Shown piece after piece: positions 8,794 through 16,942 of a stretch of DNA of 64,000 bases; position 1 is the stretch's first letter; each line of letters opens with the position of its first letter. The notes beneath the pieces were generated by a model, which was given only the letters and a program-made list of their open reading frames with translations, was not told the origin of the DNA and searched no databases. The translations under genes and the position numbers were made by a program. Source of the stretch: Hwangdonia seohaensis (GTDB lineage Bacteria; Bacteroidota; Bacteroidia; Flavobacteriales; Flavobacteriaceae); contig NZ_JAVSCK010000003.1 of the NCBI RefSeq assembly GCF_031932625.1, positions 744,001 to 808,000 of the forward strand, in the 5' to 3' direction.

Positions 8794-8826
8794 TTAATCA
8801 TTACGAACTAAACAATTCAAATTATT

Positions 8827-11800
8827 ATGAAACAAACTTTACTTAGTTTTTCCTTTCGGAAGAAAAAAAACCAAAAACTGCTATCGTTGCTGTTTTTTTT
8901 CGCTTTTACTATGATCTGTTGGGGGCAGGACATAGTTATTAATGGAAAAGTTACAGACTCGAATTCGAAGCAACCCATTCCAGGTGTAAATATTGTTGTT
9001 AAAGGAACAACAATTGGAGATGCAACCGATTTTGACGGAAACTTTTCGCTCACTGTTCCCTCTAAACAATCTGTTTTGGTTATTTCCTATATTGGGTTTA
9101 TTACCCAGGAAATTACAGTTGGCGACACCAATTTTTTTACCATTGAGTTAATTGAGGATGCCGCTCAATTAGATGAGGTTGTAGTAACGGCCCTTGGTAT
9201 TAAAAAAGAGACAAAATCATTGGGTTACGCTGTGCAGGAGGTAAAAGGCGAATCTATGGTAAAAGCGCGAGAGCCTAATGTAATTAACTCGTTAACAGGT
9301 AAGGTTGCTGGTTTAACCATTAGAAACAGTACCGATTTATTTGCCGACCCAAGCATTTCGTTAAGAGGTGGTACACCCTTAATTGTTATTGATGGAATTC
9401 CTAGTACCGACAACGATTATTGGAAATTAAATGCCGATGATATTGCCGAAATAAGTGTGCTAAAAGGTGCCACGGCATCTGCACTTTATGGATCGATTGG
9501 TAGAAGTGGTGCTTTAATGATTACCACAAAACGAGGAGAAAATGGCGTTACAAGAGTAGACTACAACACAAGTGCTATGTTTCAGCCTAGTTATATTCGT
9601 ATTCCAAACGTTCAAACAACCTATGGCAACGGTGATAACGGGTCGTATGCTTACGTAAATGGCGGCGGCGGCGGTACCGAAGGTGGTGGTTGGATTTGGG
9701 GCCCAAAATTAGATCAGTTAGATCCGTCAACCCCAAGTGGTTTTAACGAAGTTGTTCAGTATAACAGCCCTATCGACCCCAATACAGGTAACCGTATTCC
9801 AATCCCATTTATTTCAAGAGGAAAGGACAATGTTAAAAATTTCTTCGATACCGGACTGATTTATACGAACAATATCTCTGTTAGTGGCGGAAACGATAAA
9901 GGTAACTTTAGGGTAACAACATCTCATATATATCAAAAAGGGGTTGCGCCAAATACGGGACTTAACAATTCATCATTTGGGGTTTCTGGTGGTTATAACC
10001 TTATGGAAAAACTAAAGGTTGATGCCTCATTAACGTATAATAAACAATACACTAAAAACTTCCCACAAACGGGATATGGTCCACACAACCAATTGTACAA
10101 CTTGGTATTATGGACTGGCGTTGATGTAGATGTACGGGATTTAAGAGATTATTGGGCCGAAGGTCAAGAAGGCGTGCAACAAAAACACTTTAATACCTCT
10201 TGGTATAATAACCCCTATTTTATTGCCTACGAAGCCTTACAAGGTTACTATAAAGACAATACTTATGGGAACTTAAATATTAATTACGACCCAACTGAGG
10301 ATTTTACAGTTAATTTTAGAACAGGATTTAACTCGTCTACAACCAATAGAGATTGGAAAGAACCGCAAAGTATTATAGGTTACGGTTCCTTATCTAAAGG
10401 TGACTATTTTTTAAATAGCTCGACCTCTTTTTCTTTAAACGCCGATCTTATCGCATCGTACACAAAAGAAATAAATGAAGACCTAAAATTAAATGCAAGT
10501 GTAGGTGCTTCAACGCGGTATTGGGATAATAGAAACCTATCCTTACGTACCGATGGTTTAACTATTCCCGATTATTACAATACAGCAAATTCAATAAACC
10601 CATTAAAGGGCTCAAATTGGTATGGTAAAGAGTTGGTGAATAGTATTTACACTACTTTGGATGTTGAGTTTTTACAAGCGCTTTACTTAGGTATTACTGG
10701 CAGACAAGATTGGGTATCCACCTTACCGGTAAAAAACAATAATTTCTTTTATCCATCGGTTTCTTTTTCTGCCGTACTTTCAGATTTAGTTGATTTTGGA
10801 GACCCAATTTCATTTGTAAAACTTAGAGGATCTTGGGCTAATGTGTCAGACGGTAGAACAGGGTCAACCTATTCTCACTTAACGGCGTACAACAATGGGA
10901 TAAGTTGGAACAATAACTCTTCATTAAACTACCCGAGCACCTTATTAAATGATAATATTAATCCTGAAACTTCCGATACTTATGAAGTAGGTTTGGATAT
11001 CAGGTTTTTTAAGAGCAGATTAAAGCTTGATGCCACTTATTACAGCATCAAAGAAACCAATAACATTGTTACCGTGCCCATTTCAATAACCTCTGGATTT
11101 GGTTCTCGATTAATTAACGGAAACGAATACGCCAGAAAAGGCGTTGAATTTATAGTAGCGGGAACCCCGATAAAATCTGATGATTTTAGATGGGATATTG
11201 CCACCAACTGGAGCAGTAGCCACAGAACATTAGAAAGTGTTTACGATGGTTCCGATCGTATTGGAAACATCAAAGTTGGTTCTAGAACGGATCAAATATA
11301 TTCTACACCGTACTTAAAAACACCGGGCGGACAGTTAATATATGGCTCTAATGGATTTCCGTTAAACGATACTTTTTCAAGAAGAAGAGGCTATTCGGAT
11401 GCTAATTGGGTGTATGGTTTCCAAAACACTTTTACCTATAAAGATTTTAGCTTAAATGTTGCTTTTGATGGCAGACTTGGAGGTATTATTTACTCTACAA
11501 CAAATCAAAAAATGTGGTGGAGTGGCACGCACCCAGGAACCGTAAACGAGCACAGGGAAGCGGCCAACAATGGCGTAGATTCTTTTATTGGTCCAGGTGT
11601 TGTGGTTGTTGGCGGTGATGTGGAATACGATATTTTTGGAAACATAACCAATGATACACGTGTTTATGCACCAAACACAACCAAAATAAATTACATCTCT
11701 TGGAACAAAAACACGAGCAATGCCGTTTTTGATCATTATTACAGTCAATCGTTCTTAAAGTTAAGAGAGGTAATGCTTACTTATAACATTCCGGAAAAGT

Positions 11801-11961
11801 ATACAAGTGCGCTAAATATTGACAAAGCATCTATTTCATTTGTGGGAAGAAATTTGGCCTTATGGTCCGATTTACCAAATGTTGATCCAGATTCAGGTTT
11901 TGATAATCTTCAAACACCTTCAACAAGAAACATAGGATTTAACTTGAACGTGTCATTCTAA
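8827..11961 (+). CDS. SusC/RagA-family TonB-linked outer-membrane transporter
   Basis: A 1044-residue outer-membrane protein. A signal peptide ending near WGQ is followed by a carboxypeptidase-D-like regulatory domain (VNGKVTDS-type strand, about residues 38-115, with PGVNIVVKGTTIGDATDFDG). Next come the hinge DEVVVTALGIKKE, the plug domain with SLRGGTPLIVIDGIPS and the barrel, which ends in an aromatic C-terminus (LNVSF). It imports oligosaccharide or glycoconjugate fragments with the SusD protein encoded 16 bases downstream. Family members of this size are normally about 950-1100 residues, so it is full length. A glycine run near residues 280-290 (GGGGGTEGGG) is in an extracellular-type region. 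Confidence 0.95.
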   Translation: MKQTLLSFSFRKKKNQKLLSLLFFFAFTMICWGQDIVINGKVTDSNSKQPIPGVNIVVKGTTIGDATDFDGNFSLTVPSKQSVLVISYIGFITQEITVGDTNFFTIELIEDAAQLDEVVVTALGIKKETKSLGYAVQEVKGESMVKAREPNVINSLTGKVAGLTIRNSTDLFADPSISLRGGTPLIVIDGIPSTDNDYWKLNADDIAEISVLKGATASALYGSIGRSGALMITTKRGENGVTRVDYNTSAMFQPSYIRIPNVQTTYGNGDNGSYAYVNGGGGGTEGGGWIWGPKLDQLDPSTPSGFNEVVQYNSPIDPNTGNRIPIPFISRGKDNVKNFFDTGLIYTNNISVSGGNDKGNFRVTTSHIYQKGVAPNTGLNNSSFGVSGGYNLMEKLKVDASLTYNKQYTKNFPQTGYGPHNQLYNLVLWTGVDVDVRDLRDYWAEGQEGVQQKHFNTSWYNNPYFIAYEALQGYYKDNTYGNLNINYDPTEDFTVNFRTGFNSSTTNRDWKEPQSIIGYGSLSKGDYFLNSSTSFSLNADLIASYTKEINEDLKLNASVGASTRYWDNRNLSLRTDGLTIPDYYNTANSINPLKGSNWYGKELVNSIYTTLDVEFLQALYLGITGRQDWVSTLPVKNNNFFYPSVSFSAVLSDLVDFGDPISFVKLRGSWANVSDGRTGSTYSHLTAYNNGISWNNNSSLNYPSTLLNDNINPETSDTYEVGLDIRFFKSRLKLDATYYSIKETNNIVTVPISITSGFGSRLINGNEYARKGVEFIVAGTPIKSDDFRWDIATNWSSSHRTLESVYDGSDRIGNIKVGSRTDQIYSTPYLKTPGGQLIYGSNGFPLNDTFSRRRGYSDANWVYGFQNTFTYKDFSLNVAFDGRLGGIIYSTTNQKMWWSGTHPGTVNEHREAANNGVDSFIGPGVVVVGGDVEYDIFGNITNDTRVYAPNTTKINYISWNKNTSNAVFDHYYSQSFLKLREVMLTYNIPEKYTSALNIDKASISFVGRNLALWSDLPNVDPDSGFDNLQTPSTRNIGFNLNVSF

Positions 11962-11977
11962 AAAAAAAAAACAAAAG

Positions 11978-13444
11978 ATGAAAAATATAAAACTCTTATA
12001 CAGCTTAATATTACTTTTTACATTGGGAAGCTGTACGAATTTTGACGATTTTCAAATCGATCCCAATAGAACCACAAAAGGCGACCCTAGTTTGCTTTTA
12101 ACAGGAATTCAAATCAGTGCATTCAATATTGTATCAACAGATGCCGCCTTTGCAAGTAGGCAAATGGTAAATGTAGAGCACAATAACACGTATCAATTAT
12201 ATGGTTGGCAGCGTAGTGGATTTGGCACGTACAACAATTTAAGACAGGTTTTGAAAATGGAAGAGGAAGCTACATTGGCTGGTAAAACAGCTTACGCGGC
12301 CTTGGGTAAATTTTTCAGGTCTTATTTTATTATGGACCTCACCCGAACCTTTGGCGATGTACCGTACAGCGAAGCGCTTAAAGGAAGTACCGATGAGCCC
12401 ATTTTTACAGCAAAGTACGATAAGCAGGAAGATATTTATATTGGTATTCTTGATGAATTGGACGAAGCAAATTCTATGTTAGCTACTGAAACCGGCACGA
12501 TTAGCGGCGACCTTATTTACGACGGTGATTTATCAAAATGGCGCAAAGCGATAAACGCATTGAGCTTACGAATTCTGATTACATTGTCTAAAAAAGAAGG
12601 CAATTCTAACGTAGGTGTGGTTAGCAGATTTAATGCCATTGTGAATAATCCGAGTCAATATCCCATATTTACATCAAATGATGATAATACTGCATTGCCT
12701 TATTATGATTTAGACGGTAACGAATACCCATATTTTAATTCCAATCAAATTAAAACGAATTATTACATGGACGAATCGTTTATAAATCATCTTAAAGACA
12801 GAGAAGATCCAAGGCTGTTTGCTTTTGCTCAACGCGAAGAAAATGGTGCAAATCTCCCCGAAGATGATTTTAATGCTTATGGCGGTTTACCCGGAAGCGA
12901 TTTGGCCTCGGCAAATTCTGCTAGAGTATCTCAAGGCGAAGGCTCACTGATTGCAGAAAGATACTATAACGATCCCGTAAACGAGCCAAGTATTGCCATA
13001 GGTTATGCCGAGGTGCAGTTTATATTAGCAGAAGCAGCAGCCAGAGGATGGACCAGCGGAGATGCCAGTGAGCATTACCAAAATGGTATTCGTGCTTCAA
13101 TGGAATTTTACAATATAGACAGCGCTGCCATTAATATGTACTTATCAAACCCGCAAATAGTTTACAATGCATCGCAAGGCATTGAAATGATAATAACACA
13201 GAAATATTTATCATTTTTTATGAACTCAGGTTGGGAAGCATTTTACAACCAAAGAAGAACCGGATTTCCAGAATTTTCTACCGATGGACCGGGCATTCTA
13301 AATGACGGCATGATCCCAAAACGATGGATGTATCCAGAAAGTGAAATTCAGTCAAACAGAGAAAACCTTGAAGCCGCCATTAGCAGTCAATATCCTAATG
13401 GAGACACTGTAAACGGTGACATGTGGTTACTTAAAAATGAATAA
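11978..13444 (+). CDS. SusD/RagB-like glycan-binding lipoprotein
   Basis: A 488-residue surface lipoprotein with lipobox LGSC (Cys19). It starts CTNFDDFQIDPNRTTKGDP and contains the tetratricopeptide-like SusD core, including the C-terminal repeat IAIGYAEVQFILAEAAARGW. It belongs to the SusD-like subgroup with the NxDPNR-type N-terminus (SusD-like_2). It forms the lid of the SusC channel and binds substrate at the cell surface. The gene follows susC by 16 bases and precedes a third lipoprotein gene by 19 bases, so these three should be co-transcribed. Confidence 0.93.
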   Translation: MKNIKLLYSLILLFTLGSCTNFDDFQIDPNRTTKGDPSLLLTGIQISAFNIVSTDAAFASRQMVNVEHNNTYQLYGWQRSGFGTYNNLRQVLKMEEEATLAGKTAYAALGKFFRSYFIMDLTRTFGDVPYSEALKGSTDEPIFTAKYDKQEDIYIGILDELDEANSMLATETGTISGDLIYDGDLSKWRKAINALSLRILITLSKKEGNSNVGVVSRFNAIVNNPSQYPIFTSNDDNTALPYYDLDGNEYPYFNSNQIKTNYYMDESFINHLKDREDPRLFAFAQREENGANLPEDDFNAYGGLPGSDLASANSARVSQGEGSLIAERYYNDPVNEPSIAIGYAEVQFILAEAAARGWTSGDASEHYQNGIRASMEFYNIDSAAINMYLSNPQIVYNASQGIEMIITQKYLSFFMNSGWEAFYNQRRTGFPEFSTDGPGILNDGMIPKRWMYPESEIQSNRENLEAAISSQYPNGDTVNGDMWLLKNE

Positions 13445-13463
13445 AAAAATAAATACCTAAACA

Positions 13464-14306
13464 ATGAAAAATATTAAATCATTCATCTTATTACTATCCT
13501 TGGTTGCAGTTGTTTCTTGTAGCAGCGACGATAGTATTACAGATCCCGTATATGAGTTTATTGCGTTTCAAGCCGAATCGGTAACAATAAACGAATTTGA
13601 TGCCAGCACATCACCAGAACCCATTGTTATTGATTTATTGGGCTATGAACCCAAAGAAGATATTACCATTAATCTTTCAGTTGTAGAAAACAATGCTACG
13701 GAGGGTGTGGATTATACCTTGTCTACCAGAACCTTGTTGATAGAAAAAGGGAATTACACCTCTGAGCCTTTGTTAGTAAGCACTATCGACAATGTAACCG
13801 GTAGTTTGGAGGATAGAAGTATCGATATCTATATAGAAAGTACCAGCAACCCTAACCTTAATATCGGGTTGGGATTGGACAGTCCAACAAAAGCATTTAT
13901 AAGAGTGAACATCGCCGACGATGAGTGTAGCTCAACCACCGATGTTTTTAATACTACAAATGTGCAAAACGAAACGCCGTGGGGCACCTTCCCAGTCGTG
14001 GGAAGTGTTAATGGAGACGTCGTGACCTTTCATGGCGATTTAATTGCCTATGGCCCTTTCCCTAATGCAAAAGTTGATATTACCTTAACGCCGGTGGCAC
14101 AAGGTGCTACAAAGGGGAGCGCAACCTTCGATCAACAAGTTGCCGGAACCGATAACGATGGGTATGTTTATGCCTTTAGTCAAGTTGGAGAAGGTACTTA
14201 CGATGTGTGCTCAGGAACAGTTAGCGTCGAGTACGATGTGGTTTACGAGTCAGGAGGTGACTGGGTGTATTGGTACACCATCACCAATAAATTTAAGCTT
14301 CCATAA
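13464..14306 (+). CDS. Surface lipoprotein in SusE position, Calx-beta-like N-terminal region
   Basis: A 280-residue lipoprotein with lipobox VVSC (Cys19) followed by SSDDS, a serine/aspartate stretch like flavobacterial lipoprotein export signals. Residues about 30-155 resemble a Calx-beta/immunoglobulin-type strand domain (NATEGVDYTLSTRTLLIEKG, then a paired strand block ending FIRVNIADDEC). The C-terminal half (about 160-280) is rich in aromatic residues and ends YWYTITNKFKLP. It has no recognised catalytic motif. The position after susC-susD suggests a surface glycan-binding protein. Family not recognised; function inferred from position only. Confidence 0.75.
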   Translation: MKNIKSFILLLSLVAVVSCSSDDSITDPVYEFIAFQAESVTINEFDASTSPEPIVIDLLGYEPKEDITINLSVVENNATEGVDYTLSTRTLLIEKGNYTSEPLLVSTIDNVTGSLEDRSIDIYIESTSNPNLNIGLGLDSPTKAFIRVNIADDECSSTTDVFNTTNVQNETPWGTFPVVGSVNGDVVTFHGDLIAYGPFPNAKVDITLTPVAQGATKGSATFDQQVAGTDNDGYVYAFSQVGEGTYDVCSGTVSVEYDVVYESGGDWVYWYTITNKFKLP

Positions 14307-14337
14307 GAATTGAGTTTTTTAAATAGTGTTATGTTTT

Positions 14338-14377
14338 GGGGAAGAAGATTGTTAGTTTTTCTTCTTCCCCTTTTTTG
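14338..14377 (+). terminator. Strong intrinsic terminator after SusC-SusD-lipoprotein genes
   Basis: GGGGAAGAAG (14338-14347) pairs perfectly with CTTCTTCCCC (14361-14370) around a 13-base loop and is followed by six T. It separates the three surface-import genes from the enzyme genes and would lower or uncouple enzyme expression. Confidence 0.85.
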
Positions 14378-14447
14378 TTTGCTCATTGCACAACACTCAT
14401 AAAGTAGAGATGAATTCATTTTTCAATCAGTTTAAAGAAATAAAAAA

Positions 14448-15815
14448 ATGTATTACTTAGGTCTGGACGTCGGAAATTCAACAATAAAAGTTGCATTAAC
14501 CAACGGGCATTCAGGCGAAAAAGTAAATACGTTTCAAGTGCCTATAAATGAAATAAAATCATTTCAAAGTGAAGGGACTGGTTCTGATTATGAAAGTTTT
14601 TGGCTCTTGGTTTGTTCGGCAATTAAGAATTTGATAACCGATTCAAAAATTGATGCGAAAAAGATTTCAGGGATTGGAATTTCCTATCAAATGCAAGAAC
14701 TGGCTCTTATAAATGCAGACCCTCAACAAACAAAAGAAACGGTAACTTTTAAAAATTTATCGGTTTCGGATTTGAAGTGGTTATCGGAAAATGACCGAAA
14801 TAAATATAATCAAATTGATAAATTTATTTTGCTTGGAGATTTTATAACGTTTAAATTAACCCATACTATTTCTACCACAAAAGACGGACTTTCAGAACTG
14901 GGTTTATGGCATTGTGAAACCGATGCGTTGGATGAAGATGCCTTGCACCGTTATCAGATTAAAAAAAGCATGATACCCACAATAGTCGAAAATTTTAGAA
15001 ACCAAGGGCTAGTTACCCCGGATGCTTCCCAAGACACAGGCATACCGGTTGGAACGCCCATACTGTTCAGGGCAGCACATCAAGCGAGTACGGCACTGGC
15101 CACAAATATTTTTAACCCCGGCGAAGTAGCCATATCAACACAATCGCCAACACGAATTTATGCCTTAACCAATTCGTCTAACCCGAATCAAAATATAAGT
15201 ATTGGCTATAATGTACCAATCGGGAAATCGGTAGTTTTCAAAGGCGGTTATTTGCAGTACGAGTGGTTAAAAAAACAATTTAAGGAAAGCTCTTATGACA
15301 TCATGGATCGCAAAGCCTCCGAAATTCCAATTGGGGCAGAAGGCGTTAACGTTTTTCCTTTTGGAAATGGTGCTGAATGCATGTTGAAAAATGCAAATAT
15401 TGGCACCATTATTAAAGGTGTAAATTTAAAAAATCATTCAAAAGGACACGTATTTCGAGCAACTTTAGAAGGGATTGCATTTGCTATGGTTTATGCCATG
15501 GAAAATTTAAAAACCAACGGAATTGAGGTACATACCATTAACGCGGTAAACGATATGTTATTTCAATCAGAGGTATTTGTAAATACCTTAACTTCGTTAG
15601 TCGAGTTGAAAATTGAAACTTATAACACCGATTTGGCAGTTAATGCTGCTCGAGCTTGTTGTTTGCACCTTGGTGATTTTAAACAATACCAAGACATCAT
15701 TTATAAAAATGATCATGCCCAAACCTTTGAGTTGTTAAAAAACAGAGAACCCTATATAGAAGCCTATCAACATTGGAAAAACGAATTGGAAATTATTTTA
15801 AAAAATCATTTATGA
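14448..15815 (+). CDS. FGGY-family carbohydrate kinase homologue, probably inactive
   Basis: A 455-residue cytoplasmic protein with clear FGGY/xylulokinase ancestry: GLDVGNSTIKVAL at the N-terminus, GISYQMQELALIN, LLGDFITFKLT, NIFNPGEVAIS, FPFGNGAECML and FRATLEGIAFAM. The block that in active Bacteroidota relatives reads YRAGDQPNNAL is FRAAHQASTAL here, so the catalytic Asp is His211. The phosphate loop TAGTSGVVYG is replaced by TQSPTRIYA. The W-x-D-x-R sugar-binding segment and roughly 35 surrounding residues are missing after residue 95. The frame is intact over full length, which argues for a retained non-catalytic role or recent decay. It overlaps the next gene by ATGA. Confidence 0.8.
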   Translation: MYYLGLDVGNSTIKVALTNGHSGEKVNTFQVPINEIKSFQSEGTGSDYESFWLLVCSAIKNLITDSKIDAKKISGIGISYQMQELALINADPQQTKETVTFKNLSVSDLKWLSENDRNKYNQIDKFILLGDFITFKLTHTISTTKDGLSELGLWHCETDALDEDALHRYQIKKSMIPTIVENFRNQGLVTPDASQDTGIPVGTPILFRAAHQASTALATNIFNPGEVAISTQSPTRIYALTNSSNPNQNISIGYNVPIGKSVVFKGGYLQYEWLKKQFKESSYDIMDRKASEIPIGAEGVNVFPFGNGAECMLKNANIGTIIKGVNLKNHSKGHVFRATLEGIAFAMVYAMENLKTNGIEVHTINAVNDMLFQSEVFVNTLTSLVELKIETYNTDLAVNAARACCLHLGDFKQYQDIIYKNDHAQTFELLKNREPYIEAYQHWKNELEIILKNHL

Positions 15816-16882
15816 GTCGATACATACTATTATTATTTACTGTTCTTGTTTGTTCATCTTGCCATAACACGCAAAATGAAAAGAAGGAAAAAGAAGATAC
15901 AACACCAAAACCTACAGCGCTTAAAGTAATGACCTTTAATATTTGGCAAGAAGGCACCATGGTAGCCAATGGATTAGATAAAATAAGAGACATTATTTTG
16001 TCCACCGATCCAGATATTGTAAGCTTTACCGAAGTTAGAAATTACAATGATGAAGACTGGACGGCAAAAATTTTAAAAAAACTAAAAGATAAAGGCGTTG
16101 ATTATTTTGGCAAGTTTGCCGGTGGCGATGTGTCGTTAATAAGTAAATATCCCATTACGGCATCCAAAGTTGTTTATAATGGTGAAGGCTCTGTGGTAAA
16201 GTACGATATAAAACTAAATTCCGGAACTATTGTAGTGGCAGCAGCGCATTTAGATTATACGGGTTACGCCTGTTATTTACCTCGCGGATACTATGGCGGT
16301 ACTCCAAATTGGAATCTTATTAAAGATGAAAATGGCAACAAATCACCAGTTACCAATGTTGATGAAATTTTAGCTTATAACAAAAAATCGACACGGGACG
16401 AACAAATCGCGGCATTCTTAAATTCAGTAAAAAGCGAAACAAATCCTGTCATTTTAATGGGCGATTTCAACGAACCGTCACATTTAGATTGGACCGAAAA
16501 AGCCGCAAATCGTTTTGACCATAATGGTGTGGTTATTAACTGGCCAAGTACTTATACACTTTTTCTAAAAGGATTTATCGATGCTTATAGAAATTTTCAC
16601 CCAAACGAACTTACCCATCCGGGAATCACTTGGCCATCATTAGTACACGGCAAAGATTCAACAAGTTGGACACCACTTTCGGATGAACGCGACAGAATTG
16701 ATTTTATTTTCTATAAGGGCCATAATATAAAAACCACATCGGCAGCTATGGTGGGGCCAAAAGCATCCTATGCCTATAATGAATTGGTATCAACGTACAC
16801 CTCCGAAGAAAATTTTGTTGCAGATACTTTGGAATGGCCCTCAGACCATAAAGCGGTCATGGTTACCTTAATGTTTGAATAA
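15812..16882 (+). CDS. Endonuclease/exonuclease/phosphatase (EEP) superfamily lipoprotein
   Basis: A 356-residue lipoprotein. The start chosen is the ATG at 15812, which overlaps the kinase stop as ATGA and gives a clean lipoprotein signal ending VLVCSSC (Cys17); an upstream ATG at 15773 would spoil the signal. The EEP fold is shown by MTFNIW, SFTEV, MGDFNEPSHLDW (catalytic Asp-Asn), DRIDFIFY and the C-terminal SDHKAV His. The superfamily includes Mg-dependent phosphodiesterases, inositol phosphatases and neutral sphingomyelinases. Outer-membrane or periplasmic placement within a glycan locus argues for a phosphoester substrate on the glycan or lipid rather than a nuclease role. Confidence 0.85.
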   Translation: MSRYILLLFTVLVCSSCHNTQNEKKEKEDTTPKPTALKVMTFNIWQEGTMVANGLDKIRDIILSTDPDIVSFTEVRNYNDEDWTAKILKKLKDKGVDYFGKFAGGDVSLISKYPITASKVVYNGEGSVVKYDIKLNSGTIVVAAAHLDYTGYACYLPRGYYGGTPNWNLIKDENGNKSPVTNVDEILAYNKKSTRDEQIAAFLNSVKSETNPVILMGDFNEPSHLDWTEKAANRFDHNGVVINWPSTYTLFLKGFIDAYRNFHPNELTHPGITWPSLVHGKDSTSWTPLSDERDRIDFIFYKGHNIKTTSAAMVGPKASYAYNELVSTYTSEENFVADTLEWPSDHKAVMVTLMFE

Positions 16883-16942
16883 AGACCAAAAAATTAAAAA
16901 TAAATGATAATGTTGAATGCGAATGGGTGTAAAAAACGAAAT

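Noticed and set aside
9660..9700. GGC-rich run in susC as a microsatellite or insertion
   Set aside because: It encodes an in-frame Gly stretch in a loop region and the frame continues normally; ordinary for SusC loops.
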